From Acinetobacter sp. S54 (GTDB lineage Bacteria; Pseudomonadota; Gammaproteobacteria; Pseudomonadales; Moraxellaceae): a DNA stretch of 64,000 nucleotides. The first letter of the stretch is position 1; every line of letters begins with the position of its first letter. The notes beneath the pieces are model-generated. The model saw only the letters and a program-made list of their open reading frames with translations, did not search any database and was not told where the DNA came from. The DNA is taken from NCBI RefSeq assembly GCF_016624945.1, contig NZ_JACVUI010000002.1:186001-250000 (forward strand), in the 5' to 3' direction. Made by a program: the position numbers and the translations under genes. Below are positions 28,301-36,902 of this stretch, in pieces.

Positions 28301-28498
28301 ATGCAAATTTATTTAAATGGCGAGCTTAAGCAAACTGCTTGTCAAAACTTATTGCAACTTGTTCAGGAATTAGCACTTGAAGGTAAACGGTTTGCCGTCG
28401 AACGAAATGAGCAGATAGTTCCAAAGAGTAAACTCGAACAATCTCCCCTTTCAGAACATGATCGTATAGAAATTATTCACGCTGTCGGCGGCGGCTAA
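28301..28498 (+). CDS. thiS: Thiamine biosynthesis sulfur carrier ThiS
   Basis: A ubiquitin-fold sulfur carrier whose C-terminal Gly-Gly (HAVGGG) is thiocarboxylated and delivers sulfur to ThiG. I place the start at the ATG at 28301 (MQIYLNGEL, 65 residues), with GGAAA six bases upstream. An ATG at 28289, which overlaps the DUF423 stop, is the alternative. It precedes thiG by 13 bases. No TPP riboswitch is seen upstream. Confidence 0.92.
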   Translation: MQIYLNGELKQTACQNLLQLVQELALEGKRFAVERNEQIVPKSKLEQSPLSEHDRIEIIHAVGGG

Positions 28499-28511
28499 AA
28501 TGGAGTAAGCC

Positions 28512-29297
28512 ATGCAAGATTCACCTTTAACTATCGGTTCACGTACATTTCAATCCCGCCTTTTAGTCGGCACAGGTAAATATAAAGATCTTGATGAAAC
28601 AGATTTGGCGATTCAAGCCAGCGGTGCAGAGATTGTAACTGTGGCGATTCGTCGTGTAAATATTGGGCAACACCCCGATCAACCGAATTTACTTTCAGTC
28701 ATACCACCCGAAAGATATACCATTCTGCCAAATACAGCAGGGTGTTTTGATGCAGACAGTGCAGTACGCACCTGCATGTTGGCACGTGAACTTCTGGATG
28801 GACATAATCTAGTCAAACTTGAAGTTTTAGGGGATGAAAAAACACTTTATCCCAACGTTACAGCCACGCTTAAAGCTGCTCGCACCCTGATTGATGATGG
28901 TTTTGAAATCATGGTTTACACCTCAGATGATCCTATTATTGCTCAAGAACTGGAGAGTATGGGCTGTGCAGCGATTATGCCTCTAGGAAGTCTCATTGGT
29001 TCAGGTCTAGGTATTTTAAACCCTCACACCATTTCTATTATTAAAGAAAATGCCAAAGTGCCTGTATTGGTAGATGCCGGTGTAGGCACCGCAAGTGATG
29101 CGGCAATTGCGATGGAACTGGGCTGTGATGGGGTTCTCATGAATACTGCAATTGCTGCGGCACAAAACCCTATACTGATGGCATCTGCCATGAAAAAAGC
29201 AATAGAAGCTGGTCGAGAAGCCTACCTCGCGGGACGTATGCCTCGTAAACGTATGGCCAATGCCAGTTCTCCAGAAACAGGATATTTCTTTAAATAA
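28512..29297 (+). CDS. thiG: Thiazole synthase ThiG
   Basis: A TIM-barrel enzyme that forms the thiazole phosphate of thiamine from deoxyxylulose phosphate, dehydroglycine and ThiS thiocarboxylate. Seen: GTGKY near residue 20, the catalytic Lys102 in VKLEVLGD, and phosphate-binding [11 protein letters not shown]. Its 261 residues are the standard length. A terminator follows. Together with thiS it forms the sulfur-incorporation pair. Confidence 0.97.
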   Translation: MQDSPLTIGSRTFQSRLLVGTGKYKDLDETDLAIQASGAEIVTVAIRRVNIGQHPDQPNLLSVIPPERYTILPNTAGCFDADSAVRTCMLARELLDGHNLVKLEVLGDEKTLYPNVTATLKAARTLIDDGFEIMVYTSDDPIIAQELESMGCAAIMPLGSLIGSGLGILNPHTISIIKENAKVPVLVDAGVGTASDAAIAMELGCDGVLMNTAIAAAQNPILMASAMKKAIEAGREAYLAGRMPRKRMANASSPETGYFFK

Positions 29298-29306
29298 GCA
29301 ATGGTT

Positions 29307-29338
29307 AAAAAAAGGATTCTTTGGGATCCTTTTTTATT
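29307..29338 (+). terminator. Intrinsic terminator after thiG
   Basis: Stem 29307-29319 / 29324-29336 (A-run, GGATTC paired with GGGATCC including one G-U pair) with a four-base loop and T-run. It also lies just before the next gene. Confidence 0.82.
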
Positions 29339-29366
29339 AAAAATAAAGAATAAGAGTAAAATTAAT

Positions 29367-30056
29367 ATGCTAAAAACTATTATTGCACTGGGTTGTCTTG
29401 CTGTTACAGCAACTACATTTGCAAACTCTGATCAGGCAAAGTATCAGTCATTTATCCCTAAAAACTGGAAAATTATTGAAACTGGCAAAGGCGATTTAAA
29501 CCAAGACGGGATGGAAGACCTCGCTTTAGTGATTGAGGAAAATAATCCAGAGAAGATTATTTCCAATGATAGACTGGGTAGTCCTGAGCTCAATACCAAC
29601 CCTAGAGCTTTGTTGGTTTTATTTAGAACCGCGCAAGGTTATCAATTGATCAGTAAAAGCCTGCAACTTCCAAGTGAAAATGATGCAGACTCCCCTTGCC
29701 TAGCCGACCCATTAGAAGATGGTGGCATTATGATTTCAAAAGGGATATTGAAAATAAATTTACATTATTGGTTAAGCTGCGGTTCATGGTATGTCACCAA
29801 CAATAATTTTAGCTTTCGCTATCAAAATGGAAAGTTTAAATTAATTGGCTTTGATCAAAATAGCTTTCATCGCGCTTCAGGTGAAGAAAGTGGCGTGAGC
29901 ATTAATTTTTTAACTGGAAAATTGAAAAAAACTACCGACGGAAATGAGTTTGAAGAAACAGCAAAGCCTGCTAGGGTTGAATGGAAAAAGTTAAAGCAGC
30001 ATTATGACTTGAATTTAGAACACGTTAATTTTAAAGAACCACCAGAATTTCAATAA
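29367..30056 (+). CDS. Secreted protein with calcium-binding-like repeat, function unknown
   Basis: A 229-residue exported protein; the signal peptide ends near ATTFA-NS (about residue 20). The segment KGDLNQDGMEDLALV matches the D-x-N-x-D-G calcium-binding loop found in FG-GAP/VCBS-type beta-propeller blades, but only one copy is obvious. Two Cys in the middle (SPCLADP, LSCGSW) may form a disulfide. The ATG at 29367 starts the signal peptide; an in-frame upstream ATG at 29301 lies inside the terminator region and is unlikely. Specific role unknown. Confidence 0.78.
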   Translation: MLKTIIALGCLAVTATTFANSDQAKYQSFIPKNWKIIETGKGDLNQDGMEDLALVIEENNPEKIISNDRLGSPELNTNPRALLVLFRTAQGYQLISKSLQLPSENDADSPCLADPLEDGGIMISKGILKINLHYWLSCGSWYVTNNNFSFRYQNGKFKLIGFDQNSFHRASGEESGVSINFLTGKLKKTTDGNEFEETAKPARVEWKKLKQHYDLNLEHVNFKEPPEFQ

Positions 30057-30083
30057 AAAACGCTTCAATATGAAGCGTTTTTC
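30056..30083. terminator. Bidirectional terminator
   Basis: A perfect 12-bp stem (30056-30067 with 30071-30082) with an ATA loop, between a plus-strand gene and the convergent glutathione S-transferase gene. Confidence 0.9.
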
Positions 30084-30098
30084 ATACAAATGCCATCT

Positions 30099-30710
30099 TT
30101 AAGAAATTAGGCCTTCATCTCGCATAGCAATATTCACTGATTGACGTTCTGCAACTTTGTTGCGTAATGCCACAATATTTTGGTAAGGGCTCAAATCATG
30201 TTCAATACTATTTGACCAATTGGTGAGAACAAACAAATAGGCATCGGCTGGACCAAACCCATCATCGACCAGATATTCATGGTCTGATTCACCTATTGCT
30301 TTATCGATATAAGCCAGTAATCGATCAATTTCAGCATAGGCTTTTTCTTTTGCTTCAGCATCTAATGCGCCCCCAAAGAATACCGCATAGGCATCATGGA
30401 GCTCTGAATTCAAATACCCAAGCCATTCCAACACTTTGGCACGTCCTAAACCTGATGGGGGAATCAAGTTTTGAGCTGGATCATGTTGTGCAATAAAAGG
30501 AAGTACAGCTACATTCTCGGTGAGAACCAAGCCTGGTGTTATTTCAAGTGCAGGCACGTAACCTTTAGGATTAATCTCATAATAATCTGCACCTTTTTCA
30601 GTTTTATGTGTTTTTAAGTCAACCCGTTCCAGATCAAAATCAACATTAATTTCATTCAAAAGAATATGTGCAGCCAATGAACATGCACCAGGGGAATAAT
30701 ACAACTTCAT
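30099..30710 (-). CDS. Glutathione S-transferase family protein
   Basis: A 203-residue GST: N-terminal thioredoxin-fold domain starting MKLYYSPGACSLAAHI, with the Ser/Cys-containing segment characteristic of beta-class bacterial GSTs, then cis-Pro YVPALEI and TENVAVLPFIA, followed by an all-helical C-terminal domain. Beta-class members use a Cys (here Cys9 or Cys10 region) for mixed disulfides with glutathione. Substrate unknown. Monocistronic. Confidence 0.9.
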   Translation of the reverse strand: MKLYYSPGACSLAAHILLNEINVDFDLERVDLKTHKTEKGADYYEINPKGYVPALEITPGLVLTENVAVLPFIAQHDPAQNLIPPSGLGRAKVLEWLGYLNSELHDAYAVFFGGALDAEAKEKAYAEIDRLLAYIDKAIGESDHEYLVDDGFGPADAYLFVLTNWSNSIEHDLSPYQNIVALRNKVAERQSVNIAMRDEGLIS

Positions 30711-31067
30711 AGATAATCCTTGTTATAGCTCTCTTCACTGTTTTAGAACGCTTTACTCAAACTTTCAAGCTCTACTCGTTTTAAATTTTAAAAAAACGTA
30801 ACTACCTGAAAATACTTACCATTAGACTATTGAGTAAAATACTAATTTTTTCAAGTGAAAAACGTTGTCTTTTATATTTACCAATGTGTATGACAAAAAA
30901 ATGAACCAGATAAAATGAAATCAACATAAAAAGAAAACCAGTCTTATTCATCAATAGACTGGCTCAAAATAAGTTGTTATTAGAATGTCAGAGTTTTTAT
31001 AAAGTGTCATTTCTCCCTCTATAGTTGAGCTTTTAAGACTTTACTGAAATTAAAACTCAGATCCATT

Positions 31068-31157
31068 TTAAGATGCTTTTTGAATGCTGCGCATCCCTGA
31101 AATTGGTGATTTTTCTCTATGTATTTCAATTCCTTTTTTATCTAATTTAGCCGTCAT
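31068..31157 (-). CDS. Questionable 29-codon ORF after the autotransporter terminator
   Basis: A minus-strand frame from ATG 31157 to a TAA at 31068 encoding a basic peptide (begins MTAKLDKKGIEIHREK). It starts directly at the U-run of the adhesin terminator and has no ribosome binding site, so it would need read-through and leaderless initiation. It may be the remnant of a lost gene or chance. Included because the composition looks protein-like. Confidence 0.15.
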   Translation of the reverse strand: MTAKLDKKGIEIHREKSPISGMRSIQKAS

Positions 31158-31160
31158 AAA

Positions 31161-31190
31161 AAAACCAGTCTTATTAGACTGGTTTTCTTT
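31161..31190 (-). terminator. Terminator of the trimeric autotransporter gene
   Basis: An 11-bp perfect stem (31161-31171 with 31176-31186), four-base loop, followed on the minus strand by seven T. About 25 bases past the adhesin stop. Confidence 0.88.
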
Positions 31191-31211
31191 GGTTTTTAAG
31201 CAAAATTAATA

Positions 31212-34200
31212 TTACCAACTAAAGCCAACACCAACACCGCCCGAGCTTTCTTCTTTACTTAAAGCACCACTAATACTCAAACTGGTATTTTCATTGATCA
31301 TTCTCTGATAACCCACAGCAACTGCTTGCTCCTGACCTTGCACACCCGCACCTACACCCACACGGTTTTGACCACGTAATCCAGAAGTGCTGGTTGCCAT
31401 ATTCATCATGGCTGCACTCATTGCGCCTTGACGGTCAAAACGTTTATCAACTTCCTGGAAACGGCGTTCTGTTTGCAAACTATAGTCTTTAAATGCATTT
31501 TCTAGTCCTGCGAAACGAGTATCTGTATAAGTATTTGCACTCGAAAGCGTCTCAGAACTTGATTTATTCATTTGTGCGACATTTACCGCATCTGTATCAG
31601 CCGTACCTGCAGCCACATTGGTGATTTGTCTTTGATTGGTCGCTGATCCTACAGATACAGTATTATCACGATCATTGCTTGAATCATTGCCTAATACCAC
31701 AGCATTTTTTGCCTCAGTAGTGACATTATTTCCAAGAACAAAGGTATTATCACCTTTTACTGTATTGTCATTGCCCACTACATAGCTACCATTACCACTT
31801 ACAGTATTCGGATCTCCAAATGCCCCTGATTTATTACCCGAAACAGTATTACTAACACCCACCGCAGTTGAATTATTACCCGTGACCACCGTGTTTGGAC
31901 CAATCGCTGTTGAGTTTTTTCCTGTTGCATTGGAACCTGCACTTGAACCAGCACCATTTCCATCAATACTGATATATTTACCTGCATCAGCAACTTTTTG
32001 ATCCGTATAGGACTTAGCAGTATTTAAGGTTGAAGCTGTTTGCTGATCCGTATAATTTTTTGCATTGTTTAATGTCGTTGTTGCTTGCTGATCCGTATAA
32101 CTTTTTGAATCAGTCAATGATTGAGCGGTTTGCTGATCTGTGTAGGTTTTTGCATCATTTAGATTTTTTGCATCTTGCTGATCAATATAGCTTTTTGCAT
32201 TTGCCAATGTGCCAGAACTTTGGGTGTCTGTATAAGTATTTGCATCAGCTAATGTTTGAGCATCCTGTTGATCAACATAATTTTTCAAATTACTGACCGA
32301 ACCTTTTAATGCAGATAATTCATTATTTACAGCACCAAAAGTTGCTCCAATATTAGAATAACTTGCACCTTGTATCGTAAATGTTGGCAAAGCAAATACG
32401 CCATTATTAAAACTAGCGCCCCCACCTAATACAGAAGCGAGTTGGTTTGCACTATTGCTAAACTGATTTGAAAGAGTGCTAATACTTTGATTAGTAGTAT
32501 AAAGCTGACCGCCAGTTATTGCATCTTTAGAGCTAGCAGAGCTAATATCCCCTTCCTGCAAATTGGTCAATTTAGTTCCATTCACGCCTTTTAAGCTAAT
32601 ACTATCTTTTGTTGGACTGTCATATTGAACCGCCAATTGATTCAATGTTCCTTGTCCTTGCTGGAGGGATGCAATATCAGCCTCGTTCGTCGTTACACGG
32701 CCATCTAGATTATTAATCGCAGTAGTATTCGTCGTAATTTTGCCATCCAACGTTGTCACTTCATTACCGATTCGGGTATTTAAAGTCGTAACCTCTCCAT
32801 CAATACGTGTATTTAAAGTACCGACTTCAGTGGTTACTCGCGTATCCAGCGTGGTGACATTGGTGTTAGTCGTATTTAGCTGTTTACCAGTCACAGCATC
32901 GGTTGAATTTGCTGACAGTGTGGCATCTTTCAAGTTGGTCAGCTTTGTGCCTGTTGCGCCACTCAGAGTAATATTATCTTTTGCAGCGTTATCATAAATT
33001 ACGGCATTATTTGAAATACTATTCAAACCCGTTTGAAGTGTGACAATGTCATTGGTATTGGTGGTAACACGTCCATCAATGCCTGAAATAGTGTTATTTA
33101 ATGTTCCTACTTCAGTTGTAACGCGCCCATCCAGATTGCTAATCGCGGTAGCATTTTGTCCAATCGCCGCGGTATTCGTCGTAATCTTGCCATCCAACGT
33201 TGTCACTTCATTACCAATGCGGGTATCTAAAGTCGTCACTTCTCCATCAATACGGGTGTTTAAAGTACCAACTTCATTAGTTACTCGCGTATCCAGATTA
33301 GTGACACTTGTTTGCGAAGCTTTTGTTGCCAATCCAGTTGCAGTGTCAGTAACCTGAGCATTTAAACTGTCAAATGCAGTTTTATCTGCCTTTAATGCAA
33401 GCCCAGTTGTTAAATCTGTTTGCGAAGCTTTTGTTGCCACAATCGCATTGGTATCTTTTAACTGACTATAGTTAACTGCATCTGTGTCTTTTGTTGCAAC
33501 AGCAACATTCGTAATACGTTTTTCGGCGCCCGCTTTACCTACAGAAATGGTATTTGCTTCATCGGCTAAAGAGTCATAACCAATCGCAGTTGAACCATAA
33601 GCTGTAGCTTGGCTACTACTACCAAAAACACTGCTATAAATACCAGATGCAATATTATTTGAACCAACCGCAGTGGAAACACCACCTATTGCCTTATTTG
33701 AATTCCCTACGCTTGTGCTATTTACGCCTAGCGCCTGATTGTCATAGCCCATTGACGCACTTTGACCACCTAATGCAATATTATGTGAACCAACCGCAGA
33801 ACTACGATCTCCAAATGCCACAGAGCCTCCATTTCGAAGTGTAGTTTCAAAATCTGCTGCTTGTTGTGCATTTACAGATGTATCACCAATTTTGGTAATG
33901 GATGCAGTCGTTAAATCTGTTGCCTCAACTTTAATGCCATTAATAGCAGTGAGTTTTGTCCCATCATTTTCTGTATTATAGTTTTGTCCACTGGCAGCCC
34001 CTACAACTGTAGCGCCACTACCCTTTGCCAAGTTCTGCGAACCTGCGGCAAAGCTCCCGGTGCCAGTTGCTTTATTATAAGTACCAACCACATTACTCAA
34101 TTTTCCAGAAACAGTATTGCTAATGCCTAAAGCAACGCTTTGCTCTTCAGTAATATTATTATTAAAACCAACGCCAGTACTATATGTACCAGTAACATTA

Positions 34201-36023
34201 TTTTGTGTACCAATGGCATTCGAGAAAATACCACTTGCCGTATTACTTGCGCCTATCGCATTGCTATAAGAATTAATTGCATTATTTGCAAAACCAATCG
34301 CATTACTTGAGTCACCAGATGCGGTATTGCTATAACCTACTGCACTACTATAAGTACCTGATGCCGTATTACTTCTACCAACTGCACTACTTGCCTCAGC
34401 TGAAGCTGTATTGTTAGAACCAACTGCACTACTCAAATTAGCCAATGCCCTATTGTAATCACCGATGGCACTGCTCGCTTCACCATTTGTAGTATTATCA
34501 GAACCCAATGCACTACTTTGTTTACCGAACGCTCTATTAGAATCGCCTACGGCGCTAGCAGACTCGCCTGATGCTATGTTTGAGTTACCAACAGCATTAC
34601 TTGAGTCACCAGATGCAGTATTGGATCGACCTATGGCACTAGCATTTACATTACTTGCTAAGTTTTCAGAACCTATAGCACTACTATCTGTATTAGAAGC
34701 TGTATTATGATGACCTACCGCAGCACTATAATCACCACTTGCAATATTGGAGCGACCTAAAGCACTACTACTATCACCTGTTGCAGTATTATTTGAACCT
34801 ACAGAATTACTATAATTACCCATTGCAAGGTTTTGACTACCCACCGCATTACTTGCAACTCCTAAAGCGATATTACCGCCTTTTTTTGCAGCATTTTTAA
34901 AGGCAGCTACTTGGGTCGCATCTGTAACGACAATACCATTAGGTAATGTAAATGATGTAATATCATCAATATTAGTCGTGGTTGCGGTAACGGTCACACC
35001 TGCAACACTTGTCAGTTGTGTTCCATTACTTTGTGAATTATAGGCTGTATCAGATGCAGAGCCTAAAGCATTGGCATTGATATCTTTTTGGGCATAATTA
35101 TCGGAAGCCCCTATAGCGGCAGTAGAGAGTAATGACTGCACTTGGGTTAAATTGACTGCATCTGTCCCGTTTGTTGCAGTGGCTACATTGGTAATACGTT
35201 TTTCAGCGCCCGCTTTACCTACGGAAACAGTATTGGCTTCATTGGCTAAAGAATTATATCCAATCGCGGTGGCTTTATCAGCAGTTGCCGAACTGTAACT
35301 ACCAAAAGCACTACTGTATTGTGCAGTTGCTTGGTTGCTAGCCCCATATGCAGCACTCGCATCTCCTGATGCAATATTATTAAACCCAACTGCACTACTT
35401 GCTAGTCCAGAAGCATTATTGATTACACCTAAAGCACTACTAGCAATACCACTTGCTTGATTGACTTTTTTTGAAAATCCAGCACCTGTTACATAATCTA
35501 TAAATGCCTGCTTGGCAGCATCAGTTAAATTTTCTTGCCCATTAATTGAAGTAATCATTTCGGCCGTAAGAGTACCAGTACCTACCCACACCGCTGAACT
35601 ACCAGAGGGTCGATTTGTTTTTATTACAAAATTATCAAACGTCAACGTACTATCCAAATGATTGTACGTTTCGCTAGAATGTAAATTTTTACCATTTCCA
35701 ACTGCTGCACTTCCTATTCCTGAAGCTATATTATTACTACCACATGCAAAAGCATTGGAACCGGTTGCTGTACTTCCTCCAGTTCCACCACTACCGTTTA
35801 CATCACAGACCTCAGCCCAAGCATGAGCCCCCATAATCGTTGCAATACTCAAAACCAGAGTTTGCAAACCAAGTAACCGATATCCAGAATCTGTAGTTAG
35901 AATCTCCGAACTAACTACTGCCCCAGTGGTATTATCCGTTTTCCCCACACTTTTAGCATTTTCCGAAACCACCACCATCTGCCCCAGTGATTTATTCCAG
36001 ATCAGTTTAAAAATCTTGTTCAT
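31212..36023 (-). CDS. Trimeric autotransporter adhesin (YadA/Ata-like)
   Basis: A 1603-residue type Vc secreted adhesin. The N-terminal extended signal peptide region (MNKIFKLIWNKSLGQMVVVSE) leads to a hydrophobic core and cleavage at AWA-E (residue 70). The passenger has YadA-type head repeats of 14 residues (pattern SSAVGxxNTASGxx) in two blocks, each ended by a neck (AEKRITNV, then DAVN), duplicated TRI-like stalk units (KDNITLSG..GTKLTNL and KDSISLKG..GTKLTNL), coiled-coil stalk, and 15-residue right-handed coiled-coil repeats (pattern SYTDQQTAxxLxxAK). The end is a YadA membrane anchor (GVGAGVQGQ to GVGVGFSW) that forms a 12-stranded trimeric barrel. SD GGGGA precedes the ATG. Expected to mediate adhesion or autoagglutination; the ligand is unknown. 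Confidence 0.93.
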   Translation of the reverse strand: MNKIFKLIWNKSLGQMVVVSENAKSVGKTDNTTGAVVSSEILTTDSGYRLLGLQTLVLSIATIMGAHAWAEVCDVNGSGGTGGSTATGSNAFACGSNNIASGIGSAAVGNGKNLHSSETYNHLDSTLTFDNFVIKTNRPSGSSAVWVGTGTLTAEMITSINGQENLTDAAKQAFIDYVTGAGFSKKVNQASGIASSALGVINNASGLASSAVGFNNIASGDASAAYGASNQATAQYSSAFGSYSSATADKATAIGYNSLANEANTVSVGKAGAEKRITNVATATNGTDAVNLTQVQSLLSTAAIGASDNYAQKDINANALGSASDTAYNSQSNGTQLTSVAGVTVTATTTNIDDITSFTLPNGIVVTDATQVAAFKNAAKKGGNIALGVASNAVGSQNLAMGNYSNSVGSNNTATGDSSSALGRSNIASGDYSAAVGHHNTASNTDSSAIGSENLASNVNASAIGRSNTASGDSSNAVGNSNIASGESASAVGDSNRAFGKQSSALGSDNTTNGEASSAIGDYNRALANLSSAVGSNNTASAEASSAVGRSNTASGTYSSAVGYSNTASGDSSNAIGFANNAINSYSNAIGASNTASGIFSNAIGTQNNVTGTYSTGVGFNNNITEEQSVALGISNTVSGKLSNVVGTYNKATGTGSFAAGSQNLAKGSGATVVGAASGQNYNTENDGTKLTAINGIKVEATDLTTASITKIGDTSVNAQQAADFETTLRNGGSVAFGDRSSAVGSHNIALGGQSASMGYDNQALGVNSTSVGNSNKAIGGVSTAVGSNNIASGIYSSVFGSSSQATAYGSTAIGYDSLADEANTISVGKAGAEKRITNVAVATKDTDAVNYSQLKDTNAIVATKASQTDLTTGLALKADKTAFDSLNAQVTDTATGLATKASQTSVTNLDTRVTNEVGTLNTRIDGEVTTLDTRIGNEVTTLDGKITTNTAAIGQNATAISNLDGRVTTEVGTLNNTISGIDGRVTTNTNDIVTLQTGLNSISNNAVIYDNAAKDNITLSGATGTKLTNLKDATLSANSTDAVTGKQLNTTNTNVTTLDTRVTTEVGTLNTRIDGEVTTLNTRIGNEVTTLDGKITTNTTAINNLDGRVTTNEADIASLQQGQGTLNQLAVQYDSPTKDSISLKGVNGTKLTNLQEGDISSASSKDAITGGQLYTTNQSISTLSNQFSNSANQLASVLGGGASFNNGVFALPTFTIQGASYSNIGATFGAVNNELSALKGSVSNLKNYVDQQDAQTLADANTYTDTQSSGTLANAKSYIDQQDAKNLNDAKTYTDQQTAQSLTDSKSYTDQQATTTLNNAKNYTDQQTASTLNTAKSYTDQKVADAGKYISIDGNGAGSSAGSNATGKNSTAIGPNTVVTGNNSTAVGVSNTVSGNKSGAFGDPNTVSGNGSYVVGNDNTVKGDNTFVLGNNVTTEAKNAVVLGNDSSNDRDNTVSVGSATNQRQITNVAAGTADTDAVNVAQMNKSSSETLSSANTYTDTRFAGLENAFKDYSLQTERRFQEVDKRFDRQGAMSAAMMNMATSTSGLRGQNRVGVGAGVQGQEQAVAVGYQRMINENTSLSISGALSKEESSGGVGVGFSW
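32001..32315 (-). repeat. Seven 45-bp tandem coding repeats (15-residue coiled coil)
   Basis: Units begin at 32001, 32046, 32091, 32136, 32181, 32226 and 32271, exactly 45 bases apart, each encoding one 15-residue stalk repeat (YTDQQ...). Copies differ at several bases. The in-frame period means recombination could lengthen or shorten the stalk without breaking the frame. Confidence 0.85.
34030..34860 (-). repeat. 42-bp coding repeats of the adhesin head
   Basis: Degenerate repeats of 42 bases (for example ACTGCACTAC at 34381 and 34423) encoding the 14-residue beta-roll turns of the YadA-like head. A smaller block of the same type lies at about 35280-35460 and another at about 33545-33800. 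Confidence 0.8.
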
Positions 36024-36074
36024 ATGCTCATCCCCGCCGATTATTTTATGATTTAAATTTATGCACTTATTATT

Positions 36075-36086
36075 TGATCATGATCA
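36075..36086. promoter_or_regulatory. Palindrome in the divergent adhesin/response-regulator spacer
   Basis: TGATCATGATCA, a perfect 12-base palindrome, in the 171-base spacer between the adhesin and the response-regulator genes. Its position would suit an operator for either gene, but nothing in the sequence identifies the binding protein. Confidence 0.3.
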
Positions 36087-36194
36087 CAAGTTTTACGATA
36101 TACCTGAAATTAGTGATATTTTTGTTATTCATCGGAAAATACCCAATCTCAGGGATATAACAATGATAAAGACACAGGCAAATTAGGAGCGGAC

Positions 36195-36902
36195 ATGAAT
36201 CTTTTGAGTAATGTAATGCTGGATCCAGACTTGGTTTTACCTGTACCTGTCATCGTGGTGGAAGATGAGCCACTCATACAAAAAAGGCTGAAAGAAATAT
36301 TATTAGGTATCGGTTATTTACCTGAAAATCTTATCTTTGCCCAAACGTTAGCTCAAGCAAGTAAACAACTTGAACAACATTCTGCCTCCTTGGCATTGGT
36401 TGATTTAGGGTTACCCGATGGAAATGGCATTGAGTTTATCAAGCAGCTTAAGAACTATGATCCCACCATTGCTATTCTGGTCATTTCTGCATGGAGTACT
36501 GAAGACGCTATTTTGAATGCGCTGATGGCAGGTGCTACTGGCTATGTATTAAAAGAACGCGATGATATTGAAGTCGCACTTTCTATACGCAGTATTTTAC
36601 GTGGTGGTGCCCCCATCGACCCTTTTATTGCCCGTCAAATTTTAAAACAACTTCCCGTGAGTAATGAAGCAAGCTCTAAAAAAAATATTGAAAATGAGAT
36701 AGATGACGCTTTACTTTCAAAACGTGAACATGAAATATTATTGCTGGTTGCGCAAGGTTTGAGTAATAAGGAAATTGCCAATCAGATCAACTTATCACGT
36801 TATACAGTTGAATCTCATATCAAGCATATTTATCGGAAACTTGCAGTATGTACACGCATCAAAGCAGTCGATACTGCACGATCACTTGGTTTGCTCGATT
36901 AA
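36195..36902 (+). CDS. NarL/LuxR-family response regulator
   Basis: A 235-residue two-component response regulator. The receiver domain has the acidic pocket Glu23/Asp24, phospho-acceptor Asp70 (LALVDLGLPDG), a conserved Ser (LVISAWS) and Lys120 (GYVLKER). The C-terminal LuxR-type helix-turn-helix (LSKREHEILLLVAQGLSNKEIANQ) is at about 172-215. SD AGGAG precedes the ATG at 36195. It overlaps the following kinase gene by 55 bases and is divergent from the trimeric autotransporter gene, a plausible target. Confidence 0.93.
   Translation: MNLLSNVMLDPDLVLPVPVIVVEDEPLIQKRLKEILLGIGYLPENLIFAQTLAQASKQLEQHSASLALVDLGLPDGNGIEFIKQLKNYDPTIAILVISAWSTEDAILNALMAGATGYVLKERDDIEVALSIRSILRGGAPIDPFIARQILKQLPVSNEASSKKNIENEIDDALLSKREHEILLLVAQGLSNKEIANQINLSRYTVESHIKHIYRKLAVCTRIKAVDTARSLGLLD

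Larger units (their letters stand above)
30711..31211. other. Gene-free region downstream of the autotransporter gene
   Basis: About 500 AT-rich bases. It contains the adhesin terminator (31161-31186) and a second, imperfect hairpin with the same arm sequence (AACCAGTCTTATT then AGACTGG, 30935-30962), as if the terminator had been duplicated. A 29-codon minus-strand reading frame (31068-31157) lies between them. I see no protein or RNA gene that I would defend. Confidence 0.6.

Noticed and set aside
27860-28500. TPP riboswitch ahead of thiS-thiG
   Set aside because: I looked for the conserved CUGAGA and ACCUGA words and did not find them in place.
32740-33357. Valine/serine-rich plus-strand frames opposite the adhesin
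   Set aside because: Their repeats mirror the adhesin stalk repeats on the other strand; no start signals.
32001-34860. Regular repeats that might look like a CRISPR array
   Set aside because: The 45- and 42-base periods are in frame, contiguous without spacers, and encode known adhesin repeats.
36060-36194. Sigma-54 or strong sigma-70 promoters in the adhesin/regulator spacer
   Set aside because: No convincing -24/-12 or paired -35/-10 elements could be placed by eye.
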